Part shown: one piece after another, positions 1 through 9,127 of the stretch
Numbering within the stretch: the first letter of the stretch is position 1
Layout of the letters: each line of letters begins with the position of its first letter
Source of the DNA: Zopfochytrium polystomum
Lineage: Eukaryota; Chytridiomycota; Chytridiomycetes; Chytridiales; Chytridiaceae
Direction: 5' to 3'
Assembly: GCA_025765615.1 (NCBI GenBank)
Contig: JAIVFJ010000130.1
Location: forward strand, 1-64,000
Length of the DNA stretch: 64,000 nucleotides
Notes under the pieces: model-generated
Seen by the model: the letters and a program-made list of their open reading frames with translations, nothing else
Told to the model about the DNA's origin: nothing
Database searches by the model: none
Translations under genes and position numbers: made by a program

Positions 1-478
1 TGGTTCCTGGTCCCACGCGGAAGTGCGCGCACCGCTTTTGGCAGGTTGGTACTCAGCCCAAGTCTAACACTCGAAAAACCTCCCAAGGTTGCCGCTCGTA
101 CGATCGCAATGTATATGAAAAACAAAAAAAAGTGGAAAAAGGTCAACTCCGCCGCATCCGCAACTCCCTTTCCCCCATAGTGTTTCTTTTGCCCCTTCAA
201 ATCTTTTTCTCCCTTTTTCGAGCAAAAATTGACAGCCGGCTCGCCTCGGTCGGATCCTCCCGAACCCACATTCTTCCCTTCGCTGCTCGCATGAAAAAAT
301 GCGCTTCACGTTTGGTACTCAGCCGAACCGCCGTCAAGTGGGCTAGACAAACAAAGTGTCCATTTATAAGGCTCCACGCTTTGCGCTCCTGCTGTGGATC
401 GTTCCAGCAGCAACCAAAACCAAGGAAGAATTCGTTTGCCGCTGCATCAGCCTCAGCCTGCACACCCCCGCGCAAGTC
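1..478. other. Upstream region, no gene recognised
   Basis: This stretch precedes the first member of the double-CxH family. Overlapping frames are open on both strands, but their translations are Arg/Pro/Ser-rich shadows with no recognisable domain. It probably holds the promoter and leader of the gene that starts near 479. Confidence 0.4.
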
Positions 479-1267
479 ATGTTCCTCTCCCTTCTCGACG
501 AAGCGCTCCGCCTCCACGCTCACAATCGCCCACTGGCACACCGCAGGCCACACGCAGCCGCCGTGGACACGCCCATACAGCAGCCTCCCGCCCTTCCTCA
601 ATGGTTTACTCATTCCGGTGCAAACGGCCATCAACTCTACTACGCCGCAGTCCTTCCCGCCGTGCCCACACTGCTCATACTGCAGCCCCCTTTCCAAGCA
701 GGACCTGCTCCCTTCCTTCCCAGTCCCATCCAAGAACCATGTGAAGGCGAATGTCCTTCAAGTTCTGAGGCAAAAACGGCGTCGATGTGCGCAACCCCTG
801 CTCCGATCGCGGCGGAAGATCACCAGCTCGCGACAGCAGTCGCCGAAACAGAACCGCCGTCGTCGTCCGCAAACAGACCATCACTCGCAACGCCCCGCCT
901 CTCTCAAACCCCCGCAGTCTCTCCCACCTCCCTGTCCACCGACGCACCACCCCCTCCGCGTCCCGCATTACCGACGCCGCCGCCGCCGCAACCGCGCCAG
1001 ACCTCCCCGTCGCCGACGCCCGGCAAGGTGCAATGGATGCCCAAGAAATGCCCGCACGGAAAGCGGCGCACGCAATGCCTGGCCTGCTTCGACTTGGGCG
1101 ACGGCGGCGGGTCGATCTGCCCGCACCGCCGGAGGAAGGACTTGTGCGGAGCGTGCAAACGGGCGAGGAAGGAAGTCAAAACCGCGACGGCAGCGGCCGC
1201 GGAGGCGTCGGACGGAGCGGCGGGTCGCACAATGCCGTTCTCGGTTGAGGCGCTTTTGGGCCACTAG
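479..1267 (+). CDS. Double-CxH zinc-module family protein, member 1
   Basis: A single-exon ORF of 262 residues if the ATG at 479 is used; the frame is open back to an ATG at 356, so the start is uncertain. Residues 191-226 form the family module: C-P-H then C-L-A-C, ten residues, then I-C-P-H and C-G-A-C, with spacing C-x-H-x6-C-x2-C in both halves. Upstream is Pro/Ser/Ala-rich and looks disordered. The protein ends in FSVEALLGH, the family's EH1-like motif, here placed at the extreme C-terminus. It lacks the EGSPTPEI tail. The module sequence (CPHGKRRTQC, then RRRKDLC) lies between the two main subfamilies. I do not recognise the family by name; zinc binding is inferred from the Cys/His spacing. 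It shares ALRLHAHNRP with the decayed copy at about 2.1 kb. Confidence 0.75.
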   Translation: MFLSLLDEALRLHAHNRPLAHRRPHAAAVDTPIQQPPALPQWFTHSGANGHQLYYAAVLPAVPTLLILQPPFQAGPAPFLPSPIQEPCEGECPSSSEAKTASMCATPAPIAAEDHQLATAVAETEPPSSSANRPSLATPRLSQTPAVSPTSLSTDAPPPPRPALPTPPPPQPRQTSPSPTPGKVQWMPKKCPHGKRRTQCLACFDLGDGGGSICPHRRRKDLCGACKRARKEVKTATAAAAEASDGAAGRTMPFSVEALLGH

Positions 1268-2017
1268 TAATAAGTGTGATGCGAGGTCTGCTGGCAGTGT
1301 AGAAGGAAAAGTGATTGAGCGGTCTTTAATGTAAATATAATCGTCCGCTTCCCCACACTCGCGGACTCTTGTTCTTCTTGCGTTCTCTCCGATGAGCAAC
1401 AGAGTTCACGCTGCTCCGAACTGCAATTACTCGCCGACCCAAGAGGGTTGATTCGGGGACAGCTGGAGAGCACGGAGGGCCCCCGATCATGCTTATCCTC
1501 CTGGATTTGATCATTCACTCATTGCACATCTTTGCTAACTTCGTTCTTCCAACTATCTCTGAACGATGGGCATGTACTGGGATAGTGAGAATGAACGCTG
1601 TCACCAGCACGAGTAAGTCCACATTCCTCCCTTCCAAGTATTTGTTCCAACTATTTAAATATTGACGCTTGCTAAAGACGCCTTCATGAGGGCACGAGGT
1701 TTCTTCGAAAGGTGATCCCTTTCGCTCCTTCCCATGCACCGCACGTTTTTTTTTTTTTTTTTTTTTTTTTTGGTAAATAAGATTTGGTCGATGGCGATTG
1801 GTAAGCGAAAACACACAAACCGCGTTTACCGCTCAAAGCGATTTTCTTCCAGTTTCCGCTTCCGCCGGACAACACGCACACCATCCGGCTGGAATTCAGC
1901 CAAAGCCGGCGGGACCACCGCCTACCGCCGACGGGCGAACCAGAAAAGAGATCCACCATACGGCTCTCACTTTACCCTCCGCTCAGGTATCGTGTCAGCA
2001 AGTGAAAGGCAAGCTCA
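1268..2017. other. Intergenic region with poly-T tract
   Basis: No convincing gene is present. It contains a 26-base T run (1746-1771) and probably the degraded 5' part of the pseudogene that follows. Short ORFs here are low-complexity and do not match the neighbouring family. Confidence 0.4.
1746..1771. repeat. Poly-T tract
   Basis: An uninterrupted run of 26 T. It could be a simple-sequence expansion or the A-tail of a retroposed copy on the minus strand; nothing else supports retroposition. Confidence 0.9.
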
Positions 2018-2210
2018 TTGCCCCAGCCTCAGCCAGCCAGCCATTTTCCTTCCTCAGCGCTCCGTCTTCATGCCCATAACCGCCCACAGACAGAACACAG
2101 GCTTACAAGGAGTCGCTCGAGTCCTTTCTATCGAAGCACGCAGTGCCTATCGTGCTTCGACCTCGGCGACAATGGCGCGATCTTTCTGTGTTTCGCGTAC
2201 AAGCGGTTTG
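2018..2210 (+). pseudogene. Decayed member of the double-CxH family
   Basis: The translated frame contains ALRLHAHNRP, identical to a stretch of member 1 (about residues 10-20 from its ATG at 479). Then, at about 2138, it has TQCLSCFDLGDNGA, which matches the end of the first half-unit and the linker of the module. The CPHG start of the module, the GGGS linker and the second CHCC unit are lost or scrambled, and the text downstream has no family similarity. It is therefore a broken duplicate of the gene just upstream, and no functional protein is expected. Confidence 0.75.
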
Positions 2211-3597
2211 CTCAGTCTTTAGACCAGCTCCGAAATCCAGTCCGCGGCCGCCAAGCACTGTTGCTGGAGCTCGGAAATTGTGCTTCACAAACGCACTGGT
2301 GGAGTTTGAAGAGAAAGTGTAATGTGCCAACCCTAAGTTTTGTTGGTGCATTTACAAAAATGGCTGTTCAACAGCCATCCGCCAAGCAGATCACACGCTT
2401 TTCTCCAACGAACTACCGCCACTCTCCACTGCCTCTACTGGTGCGTATCTCTCGCTCCTCCAATCCTCCTTTCTCGCCAAATTGTCTGTCAAGCCTCCAA
2501 GCCAACCGCCATCTTCAGCTAATCACGACTCCAACGTTTCCAGCAAGCGAATCAACTCCTCTCCCACACGCCGACCCAATATGCTCGACTGCTCAGCGCC
2601 TGTTCAAGCAGGTTTACCGTGGATCTGAGTTCACCCCTGCCGAAAGACGATGTGCCCTGAGAGACGTGGTTGAAGCGGCTGTGTTGGCGAGGTAGTGGGG
2701 GGGAGGGGACGGTGTTTGGGCTTGGGGTGGTTGAACGGGATGCGGCAGGAGGGGTGAGGAAGGGTCAGGTGTGCTCCGAAGCTTTCCCAGCAAGGGACGA
2801 ACGAAAATTTTTTTTGTGGGTGGAGACAGGCCGGCCGTGCCAGATACAGAATGGCTGTGACGTACGGTAGACTAGAGCGTGGGCGGTAAGCCGTTCGCTG
2901 AGGTAGCGTTGAAGAGTGGATCTTAGTGTGTGTGCATGTGCATGTGCGTGTGCGTGTGTGTGGAGAGAGAGAGCGAGCGAGCGAGTGGGCTGGGCAGATC
3001 CTCACGGGGTACTTGGCGGTGTGGAAGGAATAGCGGACTACGAGGACCATCGAATCAGTGGCTGCGCGGCCCCTGGTCTCCACTCTGGGTGTGTTTTTGT
3101 TCTGCGGCAAGCAAACACTTCCGAATCAGGCAGGCGCATGTCCATAAGAGGCAATAACTGTAAGCAATGGAATTCGCTCAATCCCGAAATTTCCACCCAA
3201 TACCTACCTCTTTGGGGCTTGCCGCACACCTTCGGTGGGCCGAAGTGAAAGAAGTCAAAAACACCTGGCCCTTTCCTATGAAGACAGCAGAAAAATCCGC
3301 AATGGATGTGGGTGTTTTTTGGTTTTTTGTTTTTGTTTGTTGTTGTTTCTCTGTTGACCGTCGGTTTTGCTGGCTTTGTTGGACGAGATCGGACAAAGAC
3401 AGGGACAGGCAGGCAGACACACAGACAGACAGAGGGAGGTGCAGGGCAGACACCTCCCCCAAGGTTGATTGATTTCAAACAGATATTAACACACTACATA
3501 TGTATTGTTTATCTAAAAGCAGAACAGTGCGGCGCGCACACCAAGCACAGCCACGTGAGAAGCGCTTGCGGCTGCGCTTCCTTCTTTGTCGCTCACG
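2211..3597. other. Intergenic region with GT and CAGA repeats
   Basis: No gene is supported. It holds a GT/GC microsatellite followed by a GAGC tract (2925-2984) and a GGCAGGCAGACACACAGACAG block (about 3408-3435) that resembles sequences upstream of other family members. ORFs on both strands here are short and repeat-derived. Confidence 0.4.
2925..2984. repeat. GT/GC-rich microsatellite followed by GAGC repeat
   Basis: Alternating tgtg/catg/cgtg units run into gagagagagcgagcgagcgag. This is a simple-sequence repeat and creates spurious Cys/Met-rich reading frames. Confidence 0.85.
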
Positions 3598-4374
3598 ATG
3601 GACCTTCACCATTACCGCCATGACGCCGCTGCTCCTCGTGCTTCCCGACAGCCGCCCGCTGGTGCTCTCGCAATCACTGGCCCCATCTCCCATCATTCGG
3701 CCGCCGGCGGGAACGCGTCCAGCAGCCAGCACGCAGGACCTGCCGAAGACCCGCAATTCTCTCGCTGGCACTTGTCCTGGCACCACTCCAACCCGGCAGG
3801 CGCTTCCTCTCGGCCGCCTTCCACGGACCGCCCCGAGCCAATCGAGAGACATGTCGCCAGATCTCTCACCACGATCGGGGCGGCCCAGGACGATCCAGGA
3901 CAAACCGCACCGCCGATGCCATACCCTGCACCCCCCGCTGCCGCGGAGCCAACCCAACCGCACCGCACCATCACCCCACCCACATCGCCGTCAAGCGCGC
4001 CCTCCGAAACTCCGACTTCAAGCATCACGATAACTACCACCACCAGTACAGCAGACCGCTACCACGGCCCGCCAAAGTGCCCACACGGCCGGCGCCGCAC
4101 GCAGTGCACGTCCTGCTTCGACCTCGGCACGGGCGGCGGGTCGATCTGTGTGCACCGGCGGCGCAAGGGCGTCTGCCTGACGTGTAAAGGGCTTCGCCGT
4201 GGTTCGTTGGTGGCGACGATGGCACCTCGGCGAGTCGGGCGCCCGCCTGGTTCTGGCTCACGTCAACGCAACGAGGTCTCTGGCGGCCACTGGTCCGGCT
4301 GCGAGATTCCAAACCCGTTTTCGATTGAGTTGATTCTTCGCTCAGGTGGGAAGGGCCACGAGAGGAGGTCGTGA
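3598..4374 (+). CDS. Double-CxH zinc-module family protein, member 2
   Basis: A single exon of 258 residues from the ATG at 3598 (MDLHHY, fitting the Met-polar-His/Tyr starts of relatives); an in-frame ATG at 3586 is an alternative. The N-terminal 155 residues are Pro/Ala/Thr/Ser-rich with no fold visible. The module lies at residues 161-196 and belongs to subfamily A (CPHGRRRTQC, TSC, FDLGTGGGSIC, then HRRRKGVC and LTC). All eight Cys/His ligands are present. After a Gly/Arg-rich linker comes NPFSIELILR, the EH1-like motif, 14 residues or so from the end. The function is unknown; a zinc-binding nuclear regulator is an inference. Confidence 0.8.
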   Translation: MDLHHYRHDAAAPRASRQPPAGALAITGPISHHSAAGGNASSSQHAGPAEDPQFSRWHLSWHHSNPAGASSRPPSTDRPEPIERHVARSLTTIGAAQDDPGQTAPPMPYPAPPAAAEPTQPHRTITPPTSPSSAPSETPTSSITITTTTSTADRYHGPPKCPHGRRRTQCTSCFDLGTGGGSICVHRRRKGVCLTCKGLRRGSLVATMAPRRVGRPPGSGSRQRNEVSGGHWSGCEIPNPFSIELILRSGGKGHERRS

Positions 4375-5359
4375 TAGGAATGGAGAACGGGAAATAGCAT
4401 GATGTGTCCAGTGGATGAAGCCGACGTATCATTATTATTGCATCATCTTTGTGTGTGGCAAGTCTTGCCTGCGTGCCGCAATAGAAACCGTAAAACCGTA
4501 CGACATAACCGTTCGGTGTTCCAGAAGTAACATATGTTTCATCATTTCGCGCCACCCGGGAGAAGCACCAGTTGTACGGGCGAAAATAGAAGGAACAGGT
4601 TGGGGTGCAGGGGAAAAGCGACGTTGGGCAGCCAACGGAGTGTGTGGCATAATGCTGTGCCACCAAAATCCACCCAGGAACAAGCGCCACCTGCTGTCTT
4701 CATATGAAAATCTGGGGGTATGAAGGCAGGCAACTTTTTTTTTCATTTATTTTTTTTTCGCGCAGTTTCCGGAGCCGAAACATGCAAAATTGGATAAAGC
4801 CGGCCGACAGAGAAAGACTGAGACAGCGCGAGATCCGAGGGAAGCAGGAAACAAAGGAATCGTTGCAGACAGCACAGACACATGGCGAGACAGACCCGCG
4901 AAATTTCGTGGGGGCGAGGTGCTCCAATGGTTGAATCAACTAACGCACAAGCAAGGAAGCAAGCGTGTGTGCATCTGTGGTGGCGATTCCGATGGGCTGT
5001 TGTTGTTTTGTGGAGCAAGACTGAGAGCAAGCCGACCGACAGAGACAAAGCGAAAATGCGGAAGAACGGAAAGAAAAAAACAAACAGGCGACAATGCAAC
5101 CAACAACAAACCCCCTCCCCCCCCTGGCTGAGTGGTTTTCCCCAGCGAGCCTGACAAAGACGACAGGGCCAGGCATTGATGGAGAGAAAGAAGGAAGGGA
5201 GCGAGAGCGTGCTTGAAGACAGCCGAAGACAGCCAGGCCTAGCCGACGTGAAACGTGCTGCTCATACAAATACGAGGCGATTACCCACAAGTGCACCAAC
5301 TCGACGTTCACAAAAGACTGCTTTCCGCAGCCTGCAACGAGAAAGATAAAACAAATGCA
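4375..5359. other. Intergenic / leader of member 3
   Basis: No gene is recognised. The sequence is rich in GACAGAGA/CGACAGAG blocks (around 4800-4850 and 5035-5055), again resembling the leaders of other members, and has a T-rich stretch near 4735-4760. Confidence 0.4.
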
Positions 5360-6331
5360 ATGCAGTACCACCAACAACCTACCCAACTCATCGGCCACCC
5401 GCCCGGCGCACCTCCAACGGGTCCCGTCCACCATTTTGTCCTGCTCCACGCTCCCGCCCACCCGGGCCACGCACCTTGGGCATGGTACGCCGCCCCGGAC
5501 CGCCACCACCCCTACGCCTACCACGGCTCCCCCAGCGCCCCCCAATTCTCCCACCACCAACTCCTTTCTGCCCCGGTCCTCGTCTCCAAGAAACCTTCAA
5601 CTCAAGTTGCGTACCGGCCATCCACGAAAGCGAGCCACCACGCCGTCGCCGCCGCCGCCGCACCCAAATCCCCGCCGCAATCCCCGCCGGCGACAAGTAG
5701 GACCACCCTCCGCGCACCAAGCCTCGGCGTAAGCCCCACCCCCACACGAGCCTCCCTCCCTCCACCTCCACCCACAACGACCACCCCCGCCATCACTCCT
5801 CGCCCAACCCCCCCAGCCCCTCCAACCCCTGCGACCACCACAGCCACCCCAACCAGCACCAGCGGCCCGCCAAAATGCCCGCACGGCCGCCGCCGCACAC
5901 AATGCACGCGCTGCTTCGATCTCGGCATCGGCGGCGGGTCGATCTGCGAGCACCGGAGACGGAAGGGGGTGTGCCCCGTCTGCCGTGGGGCGAAAGGGTC
6001 GTTGAGGAGGGGGAGGCCGCCGGTCGCTGTTGCCGTGGCGGCGGCAGCTGCGGCGGCGGCGATGGCGGCGGTGGTGACAGTCGCTCCGCCGACGACGACG
6101 GTGAAGGGGGGTAACCCGTTCTCGCTTGAGGCGCTGCTGGGAAGGCGTGGAGATGGCTGCGCGCGGGATGACGCCGGCGTGGACGTCGAGATGCATAATG
6201 GTGTAGAAGGCTGTGGGGACGCCGCTGCGGGCAACGATGACGATGACGCGGGCAGTCGGTCGCCGAGCCTGTGCGCGCCGTCCTCGAGTCGCGGGGACAG
6301 CGAGGGGTCGGCGACGCCGGAGATCCAGTGA
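5360..6331 (+). CDS. Double-CxH zinc-module family protein, member 3
   Basis: A single exon of 323 residues from the ATG at 5360 (MQYHQQ), chosen because other members also start MQ-; the frame is open upstream to 5255. Residues 1-165 are His/Pro/Ser/Thr-rich. The complete module sits at residues 173-208 (CPHGRRRTQC, TRC, FDLGIGGGSIC, EHRRRKGVC, PVC). It is followed by a Gly/Arg linker, an Ala/Val-rich tract, NPFSLEALLG (EH1-like), an acidic Asp-rich stretch and a C-terminal EGSATPEIQ. It is the only subfamily A copy that keeps the TPEI tail, so that tail is probably ancestral. Confidence 0.82.
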   Translation: MQYHQQPTQLIGHPPGAPPTGPVHHFVLLHAPAHPGHAPWAWYAAPDRHHPYAYHGSPSAPQFSHHQLLSAPVLVSKKPSTQVAYRPSTKASHHAVAAAAAPKSPPQSPPATSRTTLRAPSLGVSPTPTRASLPPPPPTTTTPAITPRPTPPAPPTPATTTATPTSTSGPPKCPHGRRRTQCTRCFDLGIGGGSICEHRRRKGVCPVCRGAKGSLRRGRPPVAVAVAAAAAAAAMAAVVTVAPPTTTVKGGNPFSLEALLGRRGDGCARDDAGVDVEMHNGVEGCGDAAAGNDDDDAGSRSPSLCAPSSSRGDSEGSATPEIQ

Positions 6332-6987
6332 TACCACCTTCTTGCTGAAGTATCCATCTCACTGCCGCGGAGGGGACCGTGTTTGTTTCTCATACGAGCG
6401 CCTCTGCGCCCTGTAACCATCTTTTGCTTCTTTTTTTGTTCGTCTGTTTCTCGCATTAGTATCGCCGCCGTCCAGCGCTTGTGCAGTTCATATATTTTTC
6501 TCCCTTCGTCCCCTAGCGATCGCAACGCCTATTATTCAGTTTGCGCTCTGTTGCTGGTTGTAATGAGACAATGAAGCGTAAACAAAATTTGCGTCAGTGT
6601 ACCAGCGTATCAGGAACTATTTTTGAGATTGCGGTGAAACCAATGGAGTGGTTCAAAGCCAGCATACAAGCCATGTTCGCGTAAGTTTCCGGAAGTGGGC
6701 GGAAGCCGAAAAGATTTTTTCTTCGTCCACTGCCTGTTGGAAAAGCACCTCCGTGGGCCTGTGTTCGGGCTGATCGGACGGGCAGACAGACTTGAGGAGA
6801 AGCAATCTGCTCTGGCCCTTCTCTCTCCCCGGAAGAACATTTAGGCGGTCAAAGGTCAGTGGAGGGAGGAATTGGAGAGAGTCTTTGCGGAGCAAGTCCA
6901 GGAAAAGAAAGAAAAAAAAAAAGAAAAATAAAAATAAAAACAACAACACACTTCCGAACCGAAGCACCTCCTTCCACCATCGAACAC
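6332..6987. other. Intergenic / leader of member 4
   Basis: No gene is recognised. Near 6777-6797 it contains GACGGGCAGACAGACTTG, the same GGCAGACAGAC core that is found upstream of other family genes, and an A-rich tract at about 6905-6945. Confidence 0.4.
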
Positions 6988-7623
6988 ATGGCGAACCACC
7001 ATCGACCAGCACCAATCCATTGGACCGCCCACGCCCGGCCCCTTCTTCGGCATGATGAACCGCCTGCACCGACGCGCCATTTGCAGTCCACCTCTTTACC
7101 ACCTGTACCAAGTCCGGCGACTCTAGGCCCGCATCCAACAAGCCCAAGCCGTTCGCCGCAGAATCATCTTCCACCTTACGTCCCCGTGCTCAAGGCGCCA
7201 CTCAAAGGCGATCCCCATATAGCCGCACCTCCCCAGCGGCCCCCCGAACCTCCCCCGCAAACACCCCCCAGCACACCATCCCTCGCCTCCACCTTCCCCC
7301 TCCCATCCTCCATCACCATCATCGCCACCACCACAACCACTTCCGCATCGGCACCACCAGGCCCGCCAAAATGCCCGCACGGCCGCCGCCGCACACAGTG
7401 CACTTCTTGCTTCGACCTCGGCACGGGCGGCGGGTCCATCTGCGTGCACCGTCGGCGGAAGGGCGTGTGCCCGCGGTGCAAGGGAACGGTGCGGCGCGGG
7501 CGTCGGCGGCCGCTGCTGGCTGTTTCCTTTGGTGCGCGTGAGGATCGAGACACGACGGCGAAGGGGAAGGCGAGCGCGTTTTCGATCGAGGCGCTGATGG
7601 GGTGGGTGACGAGTCGAATGTGA
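6988..7623 (+). CDS. Double-CxH zinc-module family protein, member 4
   Basis: A single exon of 211 residues from the ATG at 6988 (MANHH); the frame opens upstream to an ATG at 6859 within A-rich sequence, which is less likely to be used. Residues 1-125 are Pro/Thr/His-rich. The intact module occupies residues 129-164 (CPHGRRRTQC, TSC, FDLGTGGGSIC, VHRRRKGVC, PRC), nearly identical to that of member 2. An Arg-rich linker leads to SAFSIEALMG close to the C-terminus. There is no TPEI tail. It is the shortest member. Its role is unknown; see the family findings. Confidence 0.8.
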   Translation: MANHHRPAPIHWTAHARPLLRHDEPPAPTRHLQSTSLPPVPSPATLGPHPTSPSRSPQNHLPPYVPVLKAPLKGDPHIAAPPQRPPEPPPQTPPSTPSLASTFPLPSSITIIATTTTTSASAPPGPPKCPHGRRRTQCTSCFDLGTGGGSICVHRRRKGVCPRCKGTVRRGRRRPLLAVSFGAREDRDTTAKGKASAFSIEALMGWVTSRM

Positions 7624-8916
7624 TGCAAACATGTGTGGATTCGGCTGGAGGATTTTCTTGCAGTTCAAACTCTCCGGGGTGCAAGTCTCTTGAATGCATT
7701 CAATGTTGCCCTGGGCGACTCATTTGCTCATTCCAGTTTGCTGTCCTTCTCGCTTATCGCACAACGGTCTTGCGCCTCAACGTATTTTATTCTACTTTGT
7801 GGCCAACGACGAGGGAAGCTTAAATACGACGTTGAAGTGCCATGTGCTTCCTTGTTGCGCTCCTATGAGCTGTTGCGATTTCCCTGTTTGTTTTGGAATC
7901 TTTACGTTTGTGGTTCCTTTTGTTAGGGGCTTTGCTGTTGGAATTTGAGTACAGAGAGAGCGTCCTTTTGAGTTGGCCGTTGTCCTCCCGGCCGCCGCCT
8001 TCCGCCCCCTTCGGCCTCCTTCAAGGGCGGCGATTTCCCAATCCATCCTATCCTTCGACACCAGGTGCGTCCTTTGTTCTCGCACAGTTTTGCTCTGTTG
8101 GGGTTGCACAACCATCTTCCGCCAGGGGTAGGTAGTCCCGTGAGACTTCCACAACGATATCCAAAAGTCCCAATAGCGCCGTTGCCTTTCTCGATCACAT
8201 ACATTTACCGTGTCGTTTACTCGTCCCGTCATGAGGAGAAGCCCTGATCGCATCAGGGCAGGAGGGCGACTGCGGCACCGCGGGTTTGACGCAAACTTTT
8301 CCCTTTTTGGCGCGCGGAGGCGGGCCTCGTTTCTTTTGCTCTTTTTTTGCGGCTGCATGGTTCTGCCAGCGCTTAGGTAAAATCGTAGTTTCTGAACGTG
8401 CGACCGTGATGAAAGGAGAAAGGGGAGGTGACAGGGGGGCCGTGTGGCTTGTTTGCACCTTACAACCTCCTCCTCCTCCTCCTCCTCCACCCACCCGTGA
8501 TCGAGGCTGCTTGTGGCTGGATTGCTGGCTGTGGGCGCGCCGACACGTGCCGGATTTAAACAGTCATGCGCGTCGAAGAAGACAACACAACGAAAACGCA
8601 ACGGGTTTAAGACAAAGGATGCGTCGGGTGCGCGAGAAGTGCGATTGTGTCGTGCGCAGTTTTCGGAGTGAGCCCGCGTTTCTCCTCTTTTTCTTGCTTG
8701 CACAGCATTCTGCCCTTGCATGGAATGGACGGAGACAGGCAGACGACCTGGCAGACAATAGTGAGTGAGCGACGCACAACCACAGAAGCCGAGCCAGCGA
8801 ATTGGATCGGGCTAGAATGAGACTTTCGCGGTCAAACAACAGGATGTGGAAATTTCCAACCAATGCGTTCGACAGGTTTCGACAGAGGAAAACGCGACGC
8901 CGGGAGGGATTTCGTT
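7624..8916. other. Intergenic region, no supported gene
   Basis: About 1.3 kb between member 4 and the transposon. A 309-codon minus-strand frame (7792-8721) is open, but its composition changes along its length and shows no domain. A (CCT)n tract lies at 8466-8488 and an ACAGGCAGAC block near 8733. Confidence 0.4.
8466..8488. repeat. (CCT)n trinucleotide repeat
   Basis: About seven and a half tandem CCT units, a simple-sequence repeat. Confidence 0.85.
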
Positions 8917-9127
8917 GGTTGGGGGTCAGGCCTTGGAAGTTTCAAAGACTGCCCAACGCCAGGTGATGATTGGCTACTTTTATTTCTCAATAAAATGAGA
9001 AAGAAAAGGAAAAGGACAAAAAAAAATTTTGTGAAAGACACGATCTTCACGGGCTTTTGCCGAGCACACATCCCAGAACCAAACAGATAGTTGGATAAAG
9101 ATAGAACATATAAAATGTTTAACGGTT

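Noticed and set aside
2925..2984. Cys/Met-rich ORFs over the GT repeat as a small secreted protein
   Set aside because: They are translations of a dinucleotide repeat with no signal peptide or conservation.
5602..6525. Long minus-strand frames (up to 307 codons) antisense to member 3 and to other family genes
   Set aside because: They mirror GC-rich, Arg/Pro/His-coding plus-strand sequence, have no domain, and break in the paralogues while the plus-strand module is conserved.
7792..8721. 309-codon minus-strand ORF between member 4 and the transposon
   Set aside because: It crosses a CCT microsatellite and T-rich DNA, changes composition along its length and shows no recognisable segment.
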